Assembly: GCF_003019275.1 (NCBI RefSeq)
Contig: NZ_CP027848.1
Span: 496,001-560,000 of the forward strand
From: Staphylococcus muscae
GTDB taxonomy: Bacteria; Bacillota; Bacilli; Staphylococcales; Staphylococcaceae
Direction: 5' to 3'
Length of the DNA stretch: 64,000 nucleotides
In this document: positions 18,770 through 28,354 of the stretch, in pieces
Numbering within the stretch: position 1 is the first letter of the stretch
Layout: every line of letters starts with the position of its first letter
Notes under the pieces: generated by a model
Database searches by the model: none
The model's input: the letters and a program-made list of their open reading frames with translations, nothing else
What the model was told of the DNA's origin: nothing
Translations under genes and position numbers: made by a program

Positions 18770-18989
18770 TCCTTAAATAAAATTTACATTGTTCTTATAT
18801 TATCATATTAAAAATTATGTGCATAAATGGCATTAAAAATAATTTGAAAAGCATTTGAGTAGTCATATGCAGAAAAGAGAAAAGTGGTGTTGAAAAACAT
18901 CTTATTGACCCATTATGACTGTGCTTCATTCAAAGGTCTGTACTATTCATGGATGTCTCATTCCTATATAAGTTATTATAAATCAAAAA

Positions 18990-19025
18990 AGACTAAGTTA
19001 CACGGATAATTATGTAACTTAGCCC
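18990..19025 (-). terminator. Terminator after zwf
   Basis: CTAAGTTACA (18993-19002) pairs with TGTAACTTAG (19013-19022); on the minus strand a TCTTTTTT run follows. The rest of the 18770-19058 gap shows no gene. Confidence 0.85.
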
Positions 19026-19058
19026 ATTTTATAATTAGTGCATAGAAAAACAATTCTA

Positions 19059-20543
19059 TTATTGAATATCTTCCCACCATTTAAAACCATCTCGGCTCAA
19101 GAGTAAGTGACTGTCTAATGGACCGTTAGTACCAGATGCATAATTTGGAAATTCTGGTTCAAATTTGTTCCATGCCTCTTGAATTGCATCAACAAATTTC
19201 CATGTTGACTTTAATTCTTCCCAGTGCGTAAAGTTTGTTGCATCACCTTTTAAGCAATCATACAACAAGTTCTCATAAGCATCTACTGTATTCATTTTGT
19301 CTTGTGCACTCATTGAATATGATAGTTGAACCGGTTCTGTTTCGATACCTTGTACATATTTTTTACCATTTAAATGAATTGACACACCTTCGTTCGGTTG
19401 AATGTTAATGACTAGAAGATTAGAGTCTAAATGTTGATCTTTATCATAGTAAAGGTTCATTGGTACTTCTTTAAATTCAACGACGACTTGAATACATTTG
19501 CGTTTCATTCGTTTACCCGTGCGAATATAGAAAGGGACACCTGCCCATCTGAAGTTATTAATCATTACTTTACCTGCAACAAAGGTAGGTGTCACAGAGT
19601 CTTCGGCTACTTTGTCTTCATCTCTATAACCCACTACTGCTTCTCCATCAATTTCACCCGCATCATATTGGCCACGAACAAAATTATGACGGACTTCTTC
19701 AGGCTCAAGAATGTTCAAAGACTTCAACACTTTAACTTTTTCGGAACGAATGTCATCACTATGCAAGCTAATAGGGGGTTCCATCGCAAGAAGTGCAACC
19801 ATTTGTAACATGTGGTTTTGAACCATATCTTTTAACGCACCACTAGATTCATAGTAACCACCTCGATCTTCAACACCTAATACTTCTGATGAGGTTACTT
19901 GAATATTAGAGATGTATTTATTATTCCATAACGGTTCAAACATCGCATTGCTGAAGCGTAAAACTTCAATATTTTGAACCATATCTTTTCCGAGATAATG
20001 GTCGATACGGAAAATCTCTTTTTCTTTAAATGAACGTCTAATCTGTTTATTGAGTGCTTCTGCAGATTTTAAATCTGTACCAAATGGTTTTTCAATCACT
20101 AAGCGTTTGAAGCCAGATGTTTTTGTTAAACCAGATGATTTCAAATAATCTGTGACAACACCAAAAAATTGTGGTGCCATCGCTAAATAAAACAATCGAT
20201 TTCCATCAAGTGAAAATTGTCGGTCTAAGTCATTACTCAAAGCCAACAATTCCTCATAACTTTTTTCATTATTGACATCTAATCTTTGATAAAAAACATG
20301 CTGCATAAATTGGTCTAAATGCTTAGTGTCATGAACATGTGCTTGAATTGATGCTTTGACTTGTGCTCTAAAATCATCAACTGTTAAATCACGGCGACCA
20401 ATTCCGACAATCGCAATTCTATCGTCTAGATTATCTTGTTGAAATAAATGAAATAACGATGGAAATAGTTTACGGTGGCTTAAATCACCAGTAGCGCCAA
20501 AGATTGTAATAAGCGCAGGAATATGATTATGTGTCTTATTCAA
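19059..20543 (-). CDS. zwf: Glucose-6-phosphate 1-dehydrogenase
   Basis: A 494-residue enzyme of normal length. The NADP-binding start is ITIFGATGDLSHRKLFPSLF, the active-site signature is RIDHYLGKDMVQN (about residues 175-187, with the catalytic histidine region), and EKPFGTDLKSAEALN precedes it. It oxidises glucose-6-phosphate to 6-phosphogluconolactone and makes NADPH at the entry of the pentose-phosphate pathway. It is divergent from rnz, with about 155 bases between the starts. Gnd is encoded two genes away; in S. aureus, as I recall, malR and malA lie in this interval, and here they are absent. Confidence 0.97.
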   Translation of the reverse strand: MNKTHNHIPALITIFGATGDLSHRKLFPSLFHLFQQDNLDDRIAIVGIGRRDLTVDDFRAQVKASIQAHVHDTKHLDQFMQHVFYQRLDVNNEKSYEELLALSNDLDRQFSLDGNRLFYLAMAPQFFGVVTDYLKSSGLTKTSGFKRLVIEKPFGTDLKSAEALNKQIRRSFKEKEIFRIDHYLGKDMVQNIEVLRFSNAMFEPLWNNKYISNIQVTSSEVLGVEDRGGYYESSGALKDMVQNHMLQMVALLAMEPPISLHSDDIRSEKVKVLKSLNILEPEEVRHNFVRGQYDAGEIDGEAVVGYRDEDKVAEDSVTPTFVAGKVMINNFRWAGVPFYIRTGKRMKRKCIQVVVEFKEVPMNLYYDKDQHLDSNLLVINIQPNEGVSIHLNGKKYVQGIETEPVQLSYSMSAQDKMNTVDAYENLLYDCLKGDATNFTHWEELKSTWKFVDAIQEAWNKFEPEFPNYASGTNGPLDSHLLLSRDGFKWWEDIQ

Positions 20544-20697
20544 GATTCAAAACCTCAATTCTTCGTAGTGTGATACGTTCTCATTATAAAACATGAGCAC
20601 CGCATGGGTCATATATTCTGCTTTATTATATCATGCTATATTTTTAAGCACGGTTCAACTATAATCTATGATAGGATAACGCTAAGGAGGCGTAAAA

Positions 20698-21615
20698 ATG
20701 GAAATCATTTTTTTCGGAACAAGCGCAGGGTTACCAACTAAAGAGAGACATACTCAATCTATCGCACTGAAACTAGAGCCTTACGCAACAGATATTTGGC
20801 TATTTGATGTTGGAGAGGCGACACAACATCAAATTCTACATCATTCGATTAAGTTAGGAAAGGTAAGCCATATCTTCATTACCCATATGCACGGTGATCA
20901 TGTTTATGGATTACCAGGGGTCTTGACTAGCCGTTCATTTCAAGGTGGGGAAGGGAAACCACTAACAATCATCGGCCCTAAAGGTATAAAAGCTTATATC
21001 GAAGCAAGCTTAACTTTCACTCATGTACATCTCAATTATCCTTTACATATCATCGAGATTGACCAACAACTCGACTTAACCATTGACCAATTTGAAGTAC
21101 AAGCTCGTATGCTCAATCACGGTGTACCTTGTTTTGGTTATCGTATACAAGCACCAAGTACACCGGGCACATTAGATGTAGCTAAATTGAAAGCAATTGG
21201 TATGGAACCGGGACCGCAATATCAACAAGTAAAAAAATATGATACTTTTGAATTTGAAGGTGTTACATATGATGCGCATCAATTTAAAGCACCCGACAAA
21301 TTAGGTCCAATTGTTGCAGTTTTTGGTGATACAAAACCATGTGACAATGAATGCATATTAGCTCAAAATGCAGATGTTATCGTTCACGAAGCGACATACA
21401 TCGAAGGTGATAAGCAACTCGCCAATGATTATCATCATAGTCATATTGATGATGTGCTCGAATTAATCACACGTAATAACGTGAAACATGCCTTATTGAC
21501 ACATCTGAGCAATCGTTATACAAAAGAAGATGTCAAAGCAATCGACCAGCAATTAAAAGCTTCTCATACCGCTTCTTTTCAATTCGTACACGATTTCGAT
21601 GCATATCAATTCTAA
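20698..21615 (+). CDS. rnz: Ribonuclease Z
   Basis: A 305-residue metallo-beta-lactamase-fold nuclease. The zinc motif HMHGDH is at residues 63-68, preceded by [11 protein letters not shown] near the N-terminus. Downstream ligands lie in [21 protein letters not shown] and the HLSNRY loop near the C-terminus. It cuts 3' trailers from tRNA precursors that lack an encoded CCA; the CCA-adding enzyme is encoded at 58.4 kb. AAGGAGG lies six bases before the ATG. Confidence 0.95.
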   Translation: MEIIFFGTSAGLPTKERHTQSIALKLEPYATDIWLFDVGEATQHQILHHSIKLGKVSHIFITHMHGDHVYGLPGVLTSRSFQGGEGKPLTIIGPKGIKAYIEASLTFTHVHLNYPLHIIEIDQQLDLTIDQFEVQARMLNHGVPCFGYRIQAPSTPGTLDVAKLKAIGMEPGPQYQQVKKYDTFEFEGVTYDAHQFKAPDKLGPIVAVFGDTKPCDNECILAQNADVIVHEATYIEGDKQLANDYHHSHIDDVLELITRNNVKHALLTHLSNRYTKEDVKAIDQQLKASHTASFQFVHDFDAYQF

Positions 21616-21666
21616 AAAAACAAGACGGTAAAATGATTTGCGTTCATTTTACCGTCTTGTTTTTAT
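21616..21666. terminator. Bidirectional terminator between rnz and proC
   Basis: ACAAGACGGTAAAATGA (21620-21636) pairs exactly with TCATTTTACCGTCTTGT (21644-21660), flanked by A and T runs. It overlaps the very end of proC. Confidence 0.93.
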
Positions 21667-22484
21667 GACTCATTTTCTTCTTGTTCCGAAAGTTCAACGC
21701 TACGCTCAACCGCTGCATTTAAACAATCTTCAAAAATCCCTTCAATATCGTAGTTGGATAATGCATTCAAACCTGCTTGTGTCGTACCACCTTTAGATGT
21801 AATGTTTTTTCGTAATTGTTCCATACTAAGGTCTGAACGTTCAATCATTTTACTCGTTCCGATAATTAGTTCACGAATTGATTCTTCAACTTGTGATTTA
21901 TCAAGGCCTAACTTTGTACCTGCATCGACATATTTTTCAAAAACATGATACAAAAATGCCGGACCGCTTCCTGTAATCGCTGTCACTTGATGAAGGTGAT
22001 CTTCCTTCACTTCAATTGCCGAACCGAATGCATTGATGACTTCTAATACTTCATCTTTAGACTTCGGTCCAAAGTTTCTTGAAAAGCTTAATCCTGTGAC
22101 AGAATGACCAACATGTGCATTCGTATTTGGCATAATACGCGCAATTGGGTTAGACACATCGAGTGCTTCTCGGATATATGAAATCGGTAACCCTGCCATG
22201 ATTGAAATAAACTTATTCTTTGAATCGACATGTGCATGCATGCGTTCTGCAAGTTCATTAAAATCATGTGGTTTTGAACCGAGAAATACATAATCCGCAT
22301 CTTTCAATAACTCCGCATCATCATAGCTATATTGAATTCCTAATTCGGACTGATATTGTTGTAGCGCCGCTTCGTTTGAACGATTTGTTAAATATATATT
22401 TTCTGCTGGTAATACTTTAGAGTTAATAATACCTGTGAAGATAGCGTGTGCCATATTGCCTGCCCCATAAAATACAATTTTCAT
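21663..22484 (-). CDS. proC: Pyrroline-5-carboxylate reductase
   Basis: A 273-residue NAD(P)H-dependent reductase. The N-terminal dinucleotide motif is VFYGAGNMAHAIFTG, followed by MPNTNAHVGHSVTG (about 118-131), and the C-terminal signature includes GSGPAFLYHVFE and TSKGGTTQAGLNAL. It makes the last step of proline synthesis. It is transcribed away from the short-chain dehydrogenase gene, with about 80 bases between starts. Confidence 0.95.
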   Translation of the reverse strand: MKIVFYGAGNMAHAIFTGIINSKVLPAENIYLTNRSNEAALQQYQSELGIQYSYDDAELLKDADYVFLGSKPHDFNELAERMHAHVDSKNKFISIMAGLPISYIREALDVSNPIARIMPNTNAHVGHSVTGLSFSRNFGPKSKDEVLEVINAFGSAIEVKEDHLHQVTAITGSGPAFLYHVFEKYVDAGTKLGLDKSQVEESIRELIIGTSKMIERSDLSMEQLRKNITSKGGTTQAGLNALSNYDIEGIFEDCLNAAVERSVELSEQEENES

Positions 22485-22563
22485 TTTCTTTTCACTTCCT
22501 CATCTCTTTTCTATATTTTATACTAACATAAATAAGATTTTGGACAAAAAGGAGTATCAACAT

Positions 22564-23331
22564 ATGGATCATAAACACTTTTTGGTAACAGGGGCTACAA
22601 GTGGTATTGGTTATGAACTCGTAAAGCAATTACATTATCATGGTGCAAGACTCACTTTATTAATTAGAGATGAAGAGAAAGCAACACAATTATTTCCAAC
22701 TAAAAGTTTCCCAAATATAAGCTTTATCGTATGTGATTTAAACGACACAACAGCAATTGAAAATTTATCATCAGATTTTCAAAAACTAAATGTATCATTT
22801 GATGGATTTATACATAGTGCCGGTCTCGGTTACTTTAAATCATTGGCATCACATACAACGGAGGAATTGTTAAAAACATATCGTTTAAATGTGATTCATT
22901 TTGCGGTATTACTCAATGTGATCAAACCATTCTTAGTAACAAATCCGCAAATTGTTGCACTCAGCAGTATGTCTGGACTGGCGACACAGCCCTATGCGGC
23001 ACATTATGGGGCGAGTAAAGCAGCTTTAATTCAAATTTTAAACGCCTTACGTATAGAAGAACCATCTTATCACGTATTAAACGTGATATTAGGTCCTGTG
23101 AAAACACCATTCCATGATCATTCAGACCCATCAGGAACATTCAAGCGTAAAACAGCTTTATTTATGTTAAAGCCAGAACAAGTGGCAAAAGATATTATTG
23201 TGGCAATGAACAAAGGGCATCAAGAACTACGTGCACCAAAGTGGATGTCCATGATGCTCAGACTTTATTCATTGGCACCTAGAACTATTGAAAAAGCAGC
23301 CAAACCATTCTTTATGAGCAAGAAGCAATAA
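22564..23331 (+). CDS. Short-chain dehydrogenase/reductase (YqjQ-like)
   Basis: A 255-residue classical SDR. The cofactor motif is TGATSGIGYEL (residues about 9-19), an NNAG-like segment reads HSAGLGYF, and the catalytic Ser-Tyr-Lys set is visible as SSMSGL, then YGASKAAL. A TTG at 22540 would give a longer protein, but AAGGAG sits between it and the ATG at 22564, so the shorter start is right. The substrate is unknown. Relatives next to proC are found in other staphylococci. Confidence 0.86.
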   Translation: MDHKHFLVTGATSGIGYELVKQLHYHGARLTLLIRDEEKATQLFPTKSFPNISFIVCDLNDTTAIENLSSDFQKLNVSFDGFIHSAGLGYFKSLASHTTEELLKTYRLNVIHFAVLLNVIKPFLVTNPQIVALSSMSGLATQPYAAHYGASKAALIQILNALRIEEPSYHVLNVILGPVKTPFHDHSDPSGTFKRKTALFMLKPEQVAKDIIVAMNKGHQELRAPKWMSMMLRLYSLAPRTIEKAAKPFFMSKKQ

Positions 23332-23402
23332 AAAAAGCCAGAAATGTGTAAGTGGGCTATCTTTCAATACGAAAGATTCCAACAACATTTCTGGCTTTTA
23401 AC
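23331..23402. terminator. Branched bidirectional terminator
   Basis: AAAAGCCAGAAATGT (23333-23347) pairs with ACATTTCTGGCTTTT (23385-23399). A second small stem (ATCTTTC/GAAAGAT) lies inside the loop, giving a two-level hairpin between the convergent SDR and aldo/keto reductase genes. Confidence 0.88.
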
Positions 23403-23411
23403 CTTTATTTA

Positions 23412-24320
23412 TTATTTTAAGTGATGTGTATAGTTTAAGTCTTTAACAATGGCTCTTGCTTTCTTAACGATTGCTGGATCGATTGTTTTGTCATACTGCG
23501 CAACATTTTGGCGTAATTGTTCAGATGAGCTTGCACCAACAATGATAGAACCTAATGCATCAAATGACTTCAAATAACTAAATGTAAGTGCTGTTAATTC
23601 AGGTTCTAAGTCGTGTAGTTGAGACACCGTTTTTGCAAGTGTATCAGCATCATACTCAAAAATGCCATCGTTAAATTTTTGAGTAAGTGCCTTGTTATAA
23701 TTTTGTGTAAATAATCCTTTAAACACAGGGCCACGTGCCAACACTTTTACACCTTTTTCATGCACTTCATCCATCAGCATTTCAGGACGGTTATCTATTA
23801 GGTTGAACTGCGACATCAGTACTTCGATATCACTGTTTGCTAAATAATATCGAATAACATTAGGACGAATAGAAGAAAGACCATACCCTTTTACCAAACC
23901 TTCTTTTTTGAGTTCTTCAAACGCACTGATTGTCTCATCGAGTGGATCTTCAATCGTACCACCGTGTAACATATATAAGTCTAGATGTTCTAACCCAAGA
24001 CGTTGCAATGATTGTTTAATGTTCTCTTTAATATGTTTCTTTGAAGGATTCCATACCATATCACCATTGGGTTTCAGTTGGTTACCAACTTTCGTGCCAA
24101 TCACAATATCATCTCTTTGTTGATACTGACTTAAAATATTTCCAACAATTTTTTCATTTTCACCTTTATCATAAATGTCTGCTGTATCAAAGTAGGTAAT
24201 ACCTGATTCGAGTGCTGTTTCTATGATTTCTTGAGCTTGTTTTTCATTCGTTCCGAGACTCATACAACCTAAACCTAATTCGGATAAGGCAAGACCACTT
24301 TTCAATATATTTTTTTGCAT
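23412..24320 (-). CDS. Aldo/keto reductase
   Basis: A 302-residue TIM-barrel oxidoreductase. FDTADIYDKGENEKIVG carries the catalytic Asp and Tyr (about residues 45-61), the conserved lysine is in VIGTKVGNQ, and the catalytic histidine is in LYMLHGG. The NADPH site is near VGASSSEQL. The start at 24320 is fixed by GGAAGGAG eight bases upstream on the minus strand; a longer frame to 24434 runs through the divergent promoter. The physiological substrate is unknown. It is divergent from nudF. Confidence 0.88.
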   Translation of the reverse strand: MQKNILKSGLALSELGLGCMSLGTNEKQAQEIIETALESGITYFDTADIYDKGENEKIVGNILSQYQQRDDIVIGTKVGNQLKPNGDMVWNPSKKHIKENIKQSLQRLGLEHLDLYMLHGGTIEDPLDETISAFEELKKEGLVKGYGLSSIRPNVIRYYLANSDIEVLMSQFNLIDNRPEMLMDEVHEKGVKVLARGPVFKGLFTQNYNKALTQKFNDGIFEYDADTLAKTVSQLHDLEPELTALTFSYLKSFDALGSIIVGASSSEQLRQNVAQYDKTIDPAIVKKARAIVKDLNYTHHLK

Positions 24321-24396
24321 GATGATTCTCCTTCCGATAAACTTTATATGTATTATCATATCAAAGAGTTTACGCAAAATAAAAGGAGTGGCATTT

Positions 24397-24939
24397 ATGA
24401 ATTTTGAAGAAAAGACAATTGAAAAGGAATCCATATATCAAGGGCGGATTATTGATGTGGAAAAGCATCTTGTTTCATTGCCAAATGGGGAAACAGCTTT
24501 ACGTGAAGTAGTGAAGCATAATGGTGCCGTTGCGGTATGTGCAGTTACACCTGAAGGGAAAGTAATACTCGTTAAGCAATTCCGTAAACCATTGGAACAT
24601 ACACTTGTAGAAATACCTGCAGGAAAGTTAGAACCTGGTGAAGATCGCGTATCTGCAGCTATGCGCGAACTGGAAGAAGAGACAGGATATCGTGCACGTT
24701 CACTGCAACATATTGGTGACGTATATGGTACACCAGGTTTTTCAAATGAATTAATTTCCATCTACTTTACAGATGATATTGAAAAAGGGGAAATGAACTT
24801 AGACGAAGATGAATTTGTTGAACCAATACTTTATTCATTATCAGATATAGAAAATGCAGTGAAAAACCGTGAAATCAATGATGCGAAGACTTTAATCGCC
24901 TTTCAGCATGCATTATTAGTTTATAATCATTCTAAATAA
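24397..24939 (+). CDS. nudF: ADP-ribose pyrophosphatase, Nudix family
   Basis: A 180-residue hydrolase with a perfect Nudix box from G76 to Y98: E82, then RELEEETG at 90-97. The N-terminal beta region and the proline-rich ETGYRA...GTPGFSNELISIY segment match bacterial ADP-ribose pyrophosphatases (YqkG type). It hydrolyses ADP-ribose to AMP and ribose-5-phosphate. AAAGGAGTG upstream supports ATG 24397. It lies just before fur, as in other staphylococci. Confidence 0.92.
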   Translation: MNFEEKTIEKESIYQGRIIDVEKHLVSLPNGETALREVVKHNGAVAVCAVTPEGKVILVKQFRKPLEHTLVEIPAGKLEPGEDRVSAAMRELEEETGYRARSLQHIGDVYGTPGFSNELISIYFTDDIEKGEMNLDEDEFVEPILYSLSDIENAVKNREINDAKTLIAFQHALLVYNHSK

Positions 24940-25001
24940 AACAGAAGAAATGATTGCTTTTTTTCTCATTTACTGGTATTTTATAGTCATATAAACAATA
25001 C

Positions 25002-25016
25002 TAATTTTAATTATCA
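25002..25016. promoter_or_regulatory. Possible Fur-family operator before fur
   Basis: TAATTTTAATTATCA aligns with the 7-1-7 Fur/PerR-type box TGATAATNATTATCA: the right half is perfect and the left half matches 4 of 7. It lies 20 bases before the fur start and could give autoregulation. The left half is weak. Confidence 0.3.
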
Positions 25017-25035
25017 GTAGAGGAGTGAAGCTGCC

Positions 25036-25494
25036 GTGGAAGAACGACTTAATCGCGTGAAGCAGCAATTGCAGCAATCATCGTATAAGTTAACACCCCA
25101 ACGTGAAGCAACCGTACGTGTCCTTATCGAGAATGAGGCAGACCACCTCAGTGCAGAAGATGTATATTTGAAAGTAAAAGAAAAAGCCCCAGAAATTGGA
25201 CTTGCGACTGTTTATCGAACTTTAGAATTATTAGCAGATATTAAAGTTGTCGACAAAGTAAGCTTCGGTGACGGTGTTTCTCGTTTTGACCTGCGCAAAG
25301 AAGGTTCTAAACACTTCCATCATCATCTCGTTTGTATGGAATGCGGTCGTGTGGATGAAATTGACGAGGACCTTTTACCGCAAGTTGAAGAGCGAGTGGA
25401 AAATGAATTTGAATTTAAAATTTTAGACCACCGATTAACTTTTCACGGCATTTGTAAGACATGCCAACAAGCTGGTAAAGGGGCAGACGCTTAG
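25036..25494 (+). CDS. fur: Ferric uptake regulator Fur
   Basis: A 152-residue metalloregulator. An N-terminal winged helix (LTPQREATVRVL, then GLATVYRTLELL) is followed by the metal-binding region HFHHHLVC with CMECG, and a C-terminal CKTC pair. It represses iron acquisition genes when loaded with iron. It starts with GTG, as in S. aureus Fur, supported by GAGGAG about 11 bases upstream. I call it Fur rather than PerR or Zur because of the high similarity to S. aureus Fur and the nudF-fur-xerD order. Confidence 0.94.
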   Translation: MEERLNRVKQQLQQSSYKLTPQREATVRVLIENEADHLSAEDVYLKVKEKAPEIGLATVYRTLELLADIKVVDKVSFGDGVSRFDLRKEGSKHFHHHLVCMECGRVDEIDEDLLPQVEERVENEFEFKILDHRLTFHGICKTCQQAGKGADA

Positions 25495-25520
25495 GAAACT
25501 ACGAGAATCGAGGTCATAGC

Positions 25521-26408
25521 ATGGAAGAAGTCCGAGATGAATATTTAAGATTTATACAACTTGAAAAGGGCTTATCTGCAAATACAATTGCTGCATATCG
25601 GCGTGACTTAAACCAATATATCGAATTTTTAAACTCACAAAAAGTGGGGCAACTAGATTTTGTAACACGAGATATAATACAACAATGCTTTGCTGTACGC
25701 CATGATGAAGGCCATTCGGCTAAGTCAATTGCACGTTTCACTTCTACCATAAGAAGCTTTCATCAATTCGCATTACGTGAACGTTATACTTCTCAAGATC
25801 CGACTGTACTGATTACGACACCGAAATATGAACGGAAATTGCCGGATGTGTTATCTGTCGATGAAGTCGACAAACTATTATCTTCATTCGATTTAAGTAA
25901 AGCGAATGATTATCGCAACCGTACCATGCTCGAGTTACTTTACGCCACAGGTATGCGTGTATCCGAATTAATTTTCGTTGAAATACAAGATATCAACTTA
26001 GTCATGGGCTTTGTGAAAGTGTTTGGTAAAGGGAATAAGGAACGGATTATCCCGCTCGGGGAAACCGTCATTCAATATTTGACACACTATCTCGAAGAAG
26101 TACGCCCTCAACTACTCAAAAAGACGGTCACAGATGTGTTGTTTCTCAATCTACACGGTAAACCTTTATCTAGACAAGGTGTCTGGAAAATGATCAAACA
26201 AGCAGGTGTTAAAGCTGGTTTATCGAAACGCTTAACACCGCATACATTACGTCATTCCTTTGCAACACATCTGTTGGAGAACGGAGCTGATTTACGTGCT
26301 GTCCAAGAAATGCTTGGACATTCTGACATTTCAACGACACAACTATATACACACGTCTCCAGTACTCAGATTCGTAAAATATATCAATCATATCATCCAA
26401 GAGCATAG
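25521..26408 (+). CDS. xerD: Site-specific tyrosine recombinase XerD
   Basis: A 295-residue tyrosine recombinase. The N-terminal SAM-like core-binding domain covers about 1-90. The catalytic set is visible: R146 (GMRVSEL), a lysine in FGKGNKERIIP, H241 and R244 (HTLRH), H267 (LGHSD) and the nucleophile Y276 (YTHVS). With XerC it resolves chromosome dimers at dif. It follows fur by 26 bases. No insertion-sequence or integron context is present, so this is the housekeeping recombinase. Confidence 0.96.
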   Translation: MEEVRDEYLRFIQLEKGLSANTIAAYRRDLNQYIEFLNSQKVGQLDFVTRDIIQQCFAVRHDEGHSAKSIARFTSTIRSFHQFALRERYTSQDPTVLITTPKYERKLPDVLSVDEVDKLLSSFDLSKANDYRNRTMLELLYATGMRVSELIFVEIQDINLVMGFVKVFGKGNKERIIPLGETVIQYLTHYLEEVRPQLLKKTVTDVLFLNLHGKPLSRQGVWKMIKQAGVKAGLSKRLTPHTLRHSFATHLLENGADLRAVQEMLGHSDISTTQLYTHVSSTQIRKIYQSYHPRA

Positions 26409-26423
26409 AATGACGCTATTATA

Positions 26424-26480
26424 CTCAAAGACTAGTAAACAAAAGTTTGCGACGGCACTTTTCGTTTACTAGTCTTTCTT
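26424..26480. terminator. Bidirectional terminator between xerD and the DUF309 gene
   Basis: AAAGACTAGTAAAC (26427-26440) pairs with GTTTACTAGTCTTT (26464-26477); inner AAAAG/CTTTT pairs extend the stem. It overlaps the last codons of the DUF309 gene. Confidence 0.9.
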
Positions 26481-27002
26481 GTTGTTTCCATGCATACGAC
26501 GTAATCTTAATGCTTTCTCACGCGCATCAATCACAGGTGTTCGATCTCGAAGTCGGTGATAATGCATAATGTCTGGTGTGTCAACAATGGTCGTATTTAC
26601 CACATAATCGTTGTAAGTGCTCTTTATAGATTGCTCCATCTCTTTTAACAATGGCAATTCAATCGGTCTAAAGCACTTTTCTTGCTCAATGTCGGTACAT
26701 AATTGTTGTATTTGTTTCCGAAATGCATTCGGTTGTAAACCATATGACGCAATACTTTCATCCGCATATTGATTGATAATTTTTATAGACTTTTTGAAAG
26801 TACGCAACGCACCTTTTAAGTTACAACGTCGATAATGATAAGACGCAGTCGCAAATAAAATCAAACCGACAACAAAGTCGTCTTTTGTATAGTGATTTTG
26901 TTGTTTCCATGCATCTTCCAAAATGTCATGACATAAAAAATAATGTTGCTTTGTATGAAACTGATAATAAAATGTTAATAGTGCGTCTTGCACAGCAATC
27001 AC
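26469..27002 (-). CDS. DUF309 domain protein (YpuF-like)
   Basis: A 177-residue protein with the DUF309 signature near the N-terminus: HYFLCHDILEDAWK (about residues 20-33), then FVVGLILFATASYHYRRCNLKGALRTF. The body is helical and the tail is arginine-rich. Members are small predicted cytoplasmic proteins with no established function. The gene is divergent from scpA, with 85 bases between them, matching the ypuF-scpA arrangement of Bacillus. The start at 27002 has GGAGTG just upstream on the minus strand. Confidence 0.85.
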   Translation of the reverse strand: MIAVQDALLTFYYQFHTKQHYFLCHDILEDAWKQQNHYTKDDFVVGLILFATASYHYRRCNLKGALRTFKKSIKIINQYADESIASYGLQPNAFRKQIQQLCTDIEQEKCFRPIELPLLKEMEQSIKSTYNDYVVNTTIVDTPDIMHYHRLRDRTPVIDAREKALRLRRMHGNNKKD

Positions 27003-27087
27003 TCCAAAAATTTATTCTCACTCATAAACATGCTATAATAATTTTTGGTAAGATGCACTTAACATGCAAAATTAGAGAGGCTTTAAC

Positions 27088-27822
27088 ATGTATGAAGTAA
27101 AATTAGACGCCTTTAATGGGCCTTTGGATTTATTGCTCCATTTAATTCAACAATTTGAAATTGATATTTATGATATCCCGATGAATGCATTGACTGAACA
27201 ATATATGCAGTATGTTCATGCGATGAAACAATTAGATATTAACGTTGCAAGTGAATATTTAGTAATGGCTTCTGAACTGCTCATGATTAAAAGTCAACTG
27301 TTACTCCCAGATCATTCAGCTGATGAACTGGTTGATGAAGACCCACGTGAAGCGTTAGTAGGTAAGTTGTTAGAATATCAAAATTATAAAGAATATGCCG
27401 AGATGTTAAATGACAAGAGAGAAGCACGCAGTCATTACTATACGAAAACCGCTACGGATCTTTCAAAATATGAGTTGACTGAACGAATACCAGAAGGAAC
27501 ACACATTGATTTAACAAAATTAATCGTTGCTTATCAAAAAATGAAGCACCGTATTGCACTCAAAAAACCAAAAAGTGTTGATATACAAAAAGAAACATTT
27601 ACGATTCAACAATCCACAGATCGCATCTATCATCAACTCGATCAACGAGAAACCGTTACTTTTTTTGATCTATTTACATTTAATGAGTCCATAGAACACG
27701 TTGTCACATATTTTTTAGCGTTGCTAGAAATGGCAAAAACAGGCATGATACAACTTCAACAAATTGAAGCATTTCACAATATTGAAATCACAAAAGGAGT
27801 CAATTATGGCACACAATCTTAA
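27088..27822 (+). CDS. scpA: Segregation and condensation protein A
   Basis: A 244-residue kleisin. The conserved N-terminus [21 protein letters not shown] (split over residues 9-29) binds the Smc neck. The [25 protein letters not shown] helix follows at about 60-80, and the C-terminal winged helix ends near the stop. With ScpB and Smc it forms the condensin that organises and segregates the chromosome. AGAGAGG lies about ten bases before the ATG. It overlaps scpB by 17 bases. Confidence 0.95.
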   Translation: MYEVKLDAFNGPLDLLLHLIQQFEIDIYDIPMNALTEQYMQYVHAMKQLDINVASEYLVMASELLMIKSQLLLPDHSADELVDEDPREALVGKLLEYQNYKEYAEMLNDKREARSHYYTKTATDLSKYELTERIPEGTHIDLTKLIVAYQKMKHRIALKKPKSVDIQKETFTIQQSTDRIYHQLDQRETVTFFDLFTFNESIEHVVTYFLALLEMAKTGMIQLQQIEAFHNIEITKGVNYGTQS

Positions 27823-28354
27823 TGCGGCAATTACTGCTTTGCTCTATACAGTTGGAGAAGATGGTATTGAAGCGGAACAACTAATCAGTTCATTAAACAT
27901 TGATGAAGCAACTTTAGCAGAAGCAATGGCATCATTATCATTGCCTGGTCTCACAGTTCAAAAATATGGCAATACGTATGTACTGACAACAGAAAAAGAA
28001 ATGGAACCTTATATTGAATCACTCATTTTGAATAAAGTGTCCACAAAGTTGTCTCAAGCTTCGATGGAAGTATTGGCGATTATTGCATATAACCAACCAG
28101 TCACACGAAGTGACATTGAATTGATACGTGGTATTGCTTCTGATGGTCCTGTGAAAACACTCATAGCCAAAGGTTTGGTCGAACCGAAACAACAACCCGA
28201 TGTGAGAGGGCAGCAATTATACACAACTGATTTGTTTTTAAATGTTTTTGGCTTGAATCATCTCGATGACTTACCAACAACTGACGAAGAAACCGAAGAA
28301 ATTGAATCATTTTTTAGTAATCTTGTTAACCAGAAAGGACAAAACAACATATGA
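27806..28354 (+). CDS. scpB: Segregation and condensation protein B
   Basis: A 182-residue protein made of two winged-helix domains. It has [18 protein letters not shown] at the start and the conserved [22 protein letters not shown] (split over about 95-117) with [13 protein letters not shown]. It binds ScpA as a dimer. AAAAGGAG upstream selects ATG 27806 over the longer in-frame ATG at 27764 inside scpA. Its stop overlaps the ATG of rluB by four bases (ATGA), so the three genes are translationally coupled. Confidence 0.95.
   Translation: MAHNLNAAITALLYTVGEDGIEAEQLISSLNIDEATLAEAMASLSLPGLTVQKYGNTYVLTTEKEMEPYIESLILNKVSTKLSQASMEVLAIIAYNQPVTRSDIELIRGIASDGPVKTLIAKGLVEPKQQPDVRGQQLYTTDLFLNVFGLNHLDDLPTTDEETEEIESFFSNLVNQKGQNNI

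Noticed and set aside
25521..26408. Phage or integrative-element integrase
   Set aside because: It is a tyrosine recombinase, but length, sequence and the fur-xerD position identify the housekeeping XerD; no att sites or phage genes are nearby.
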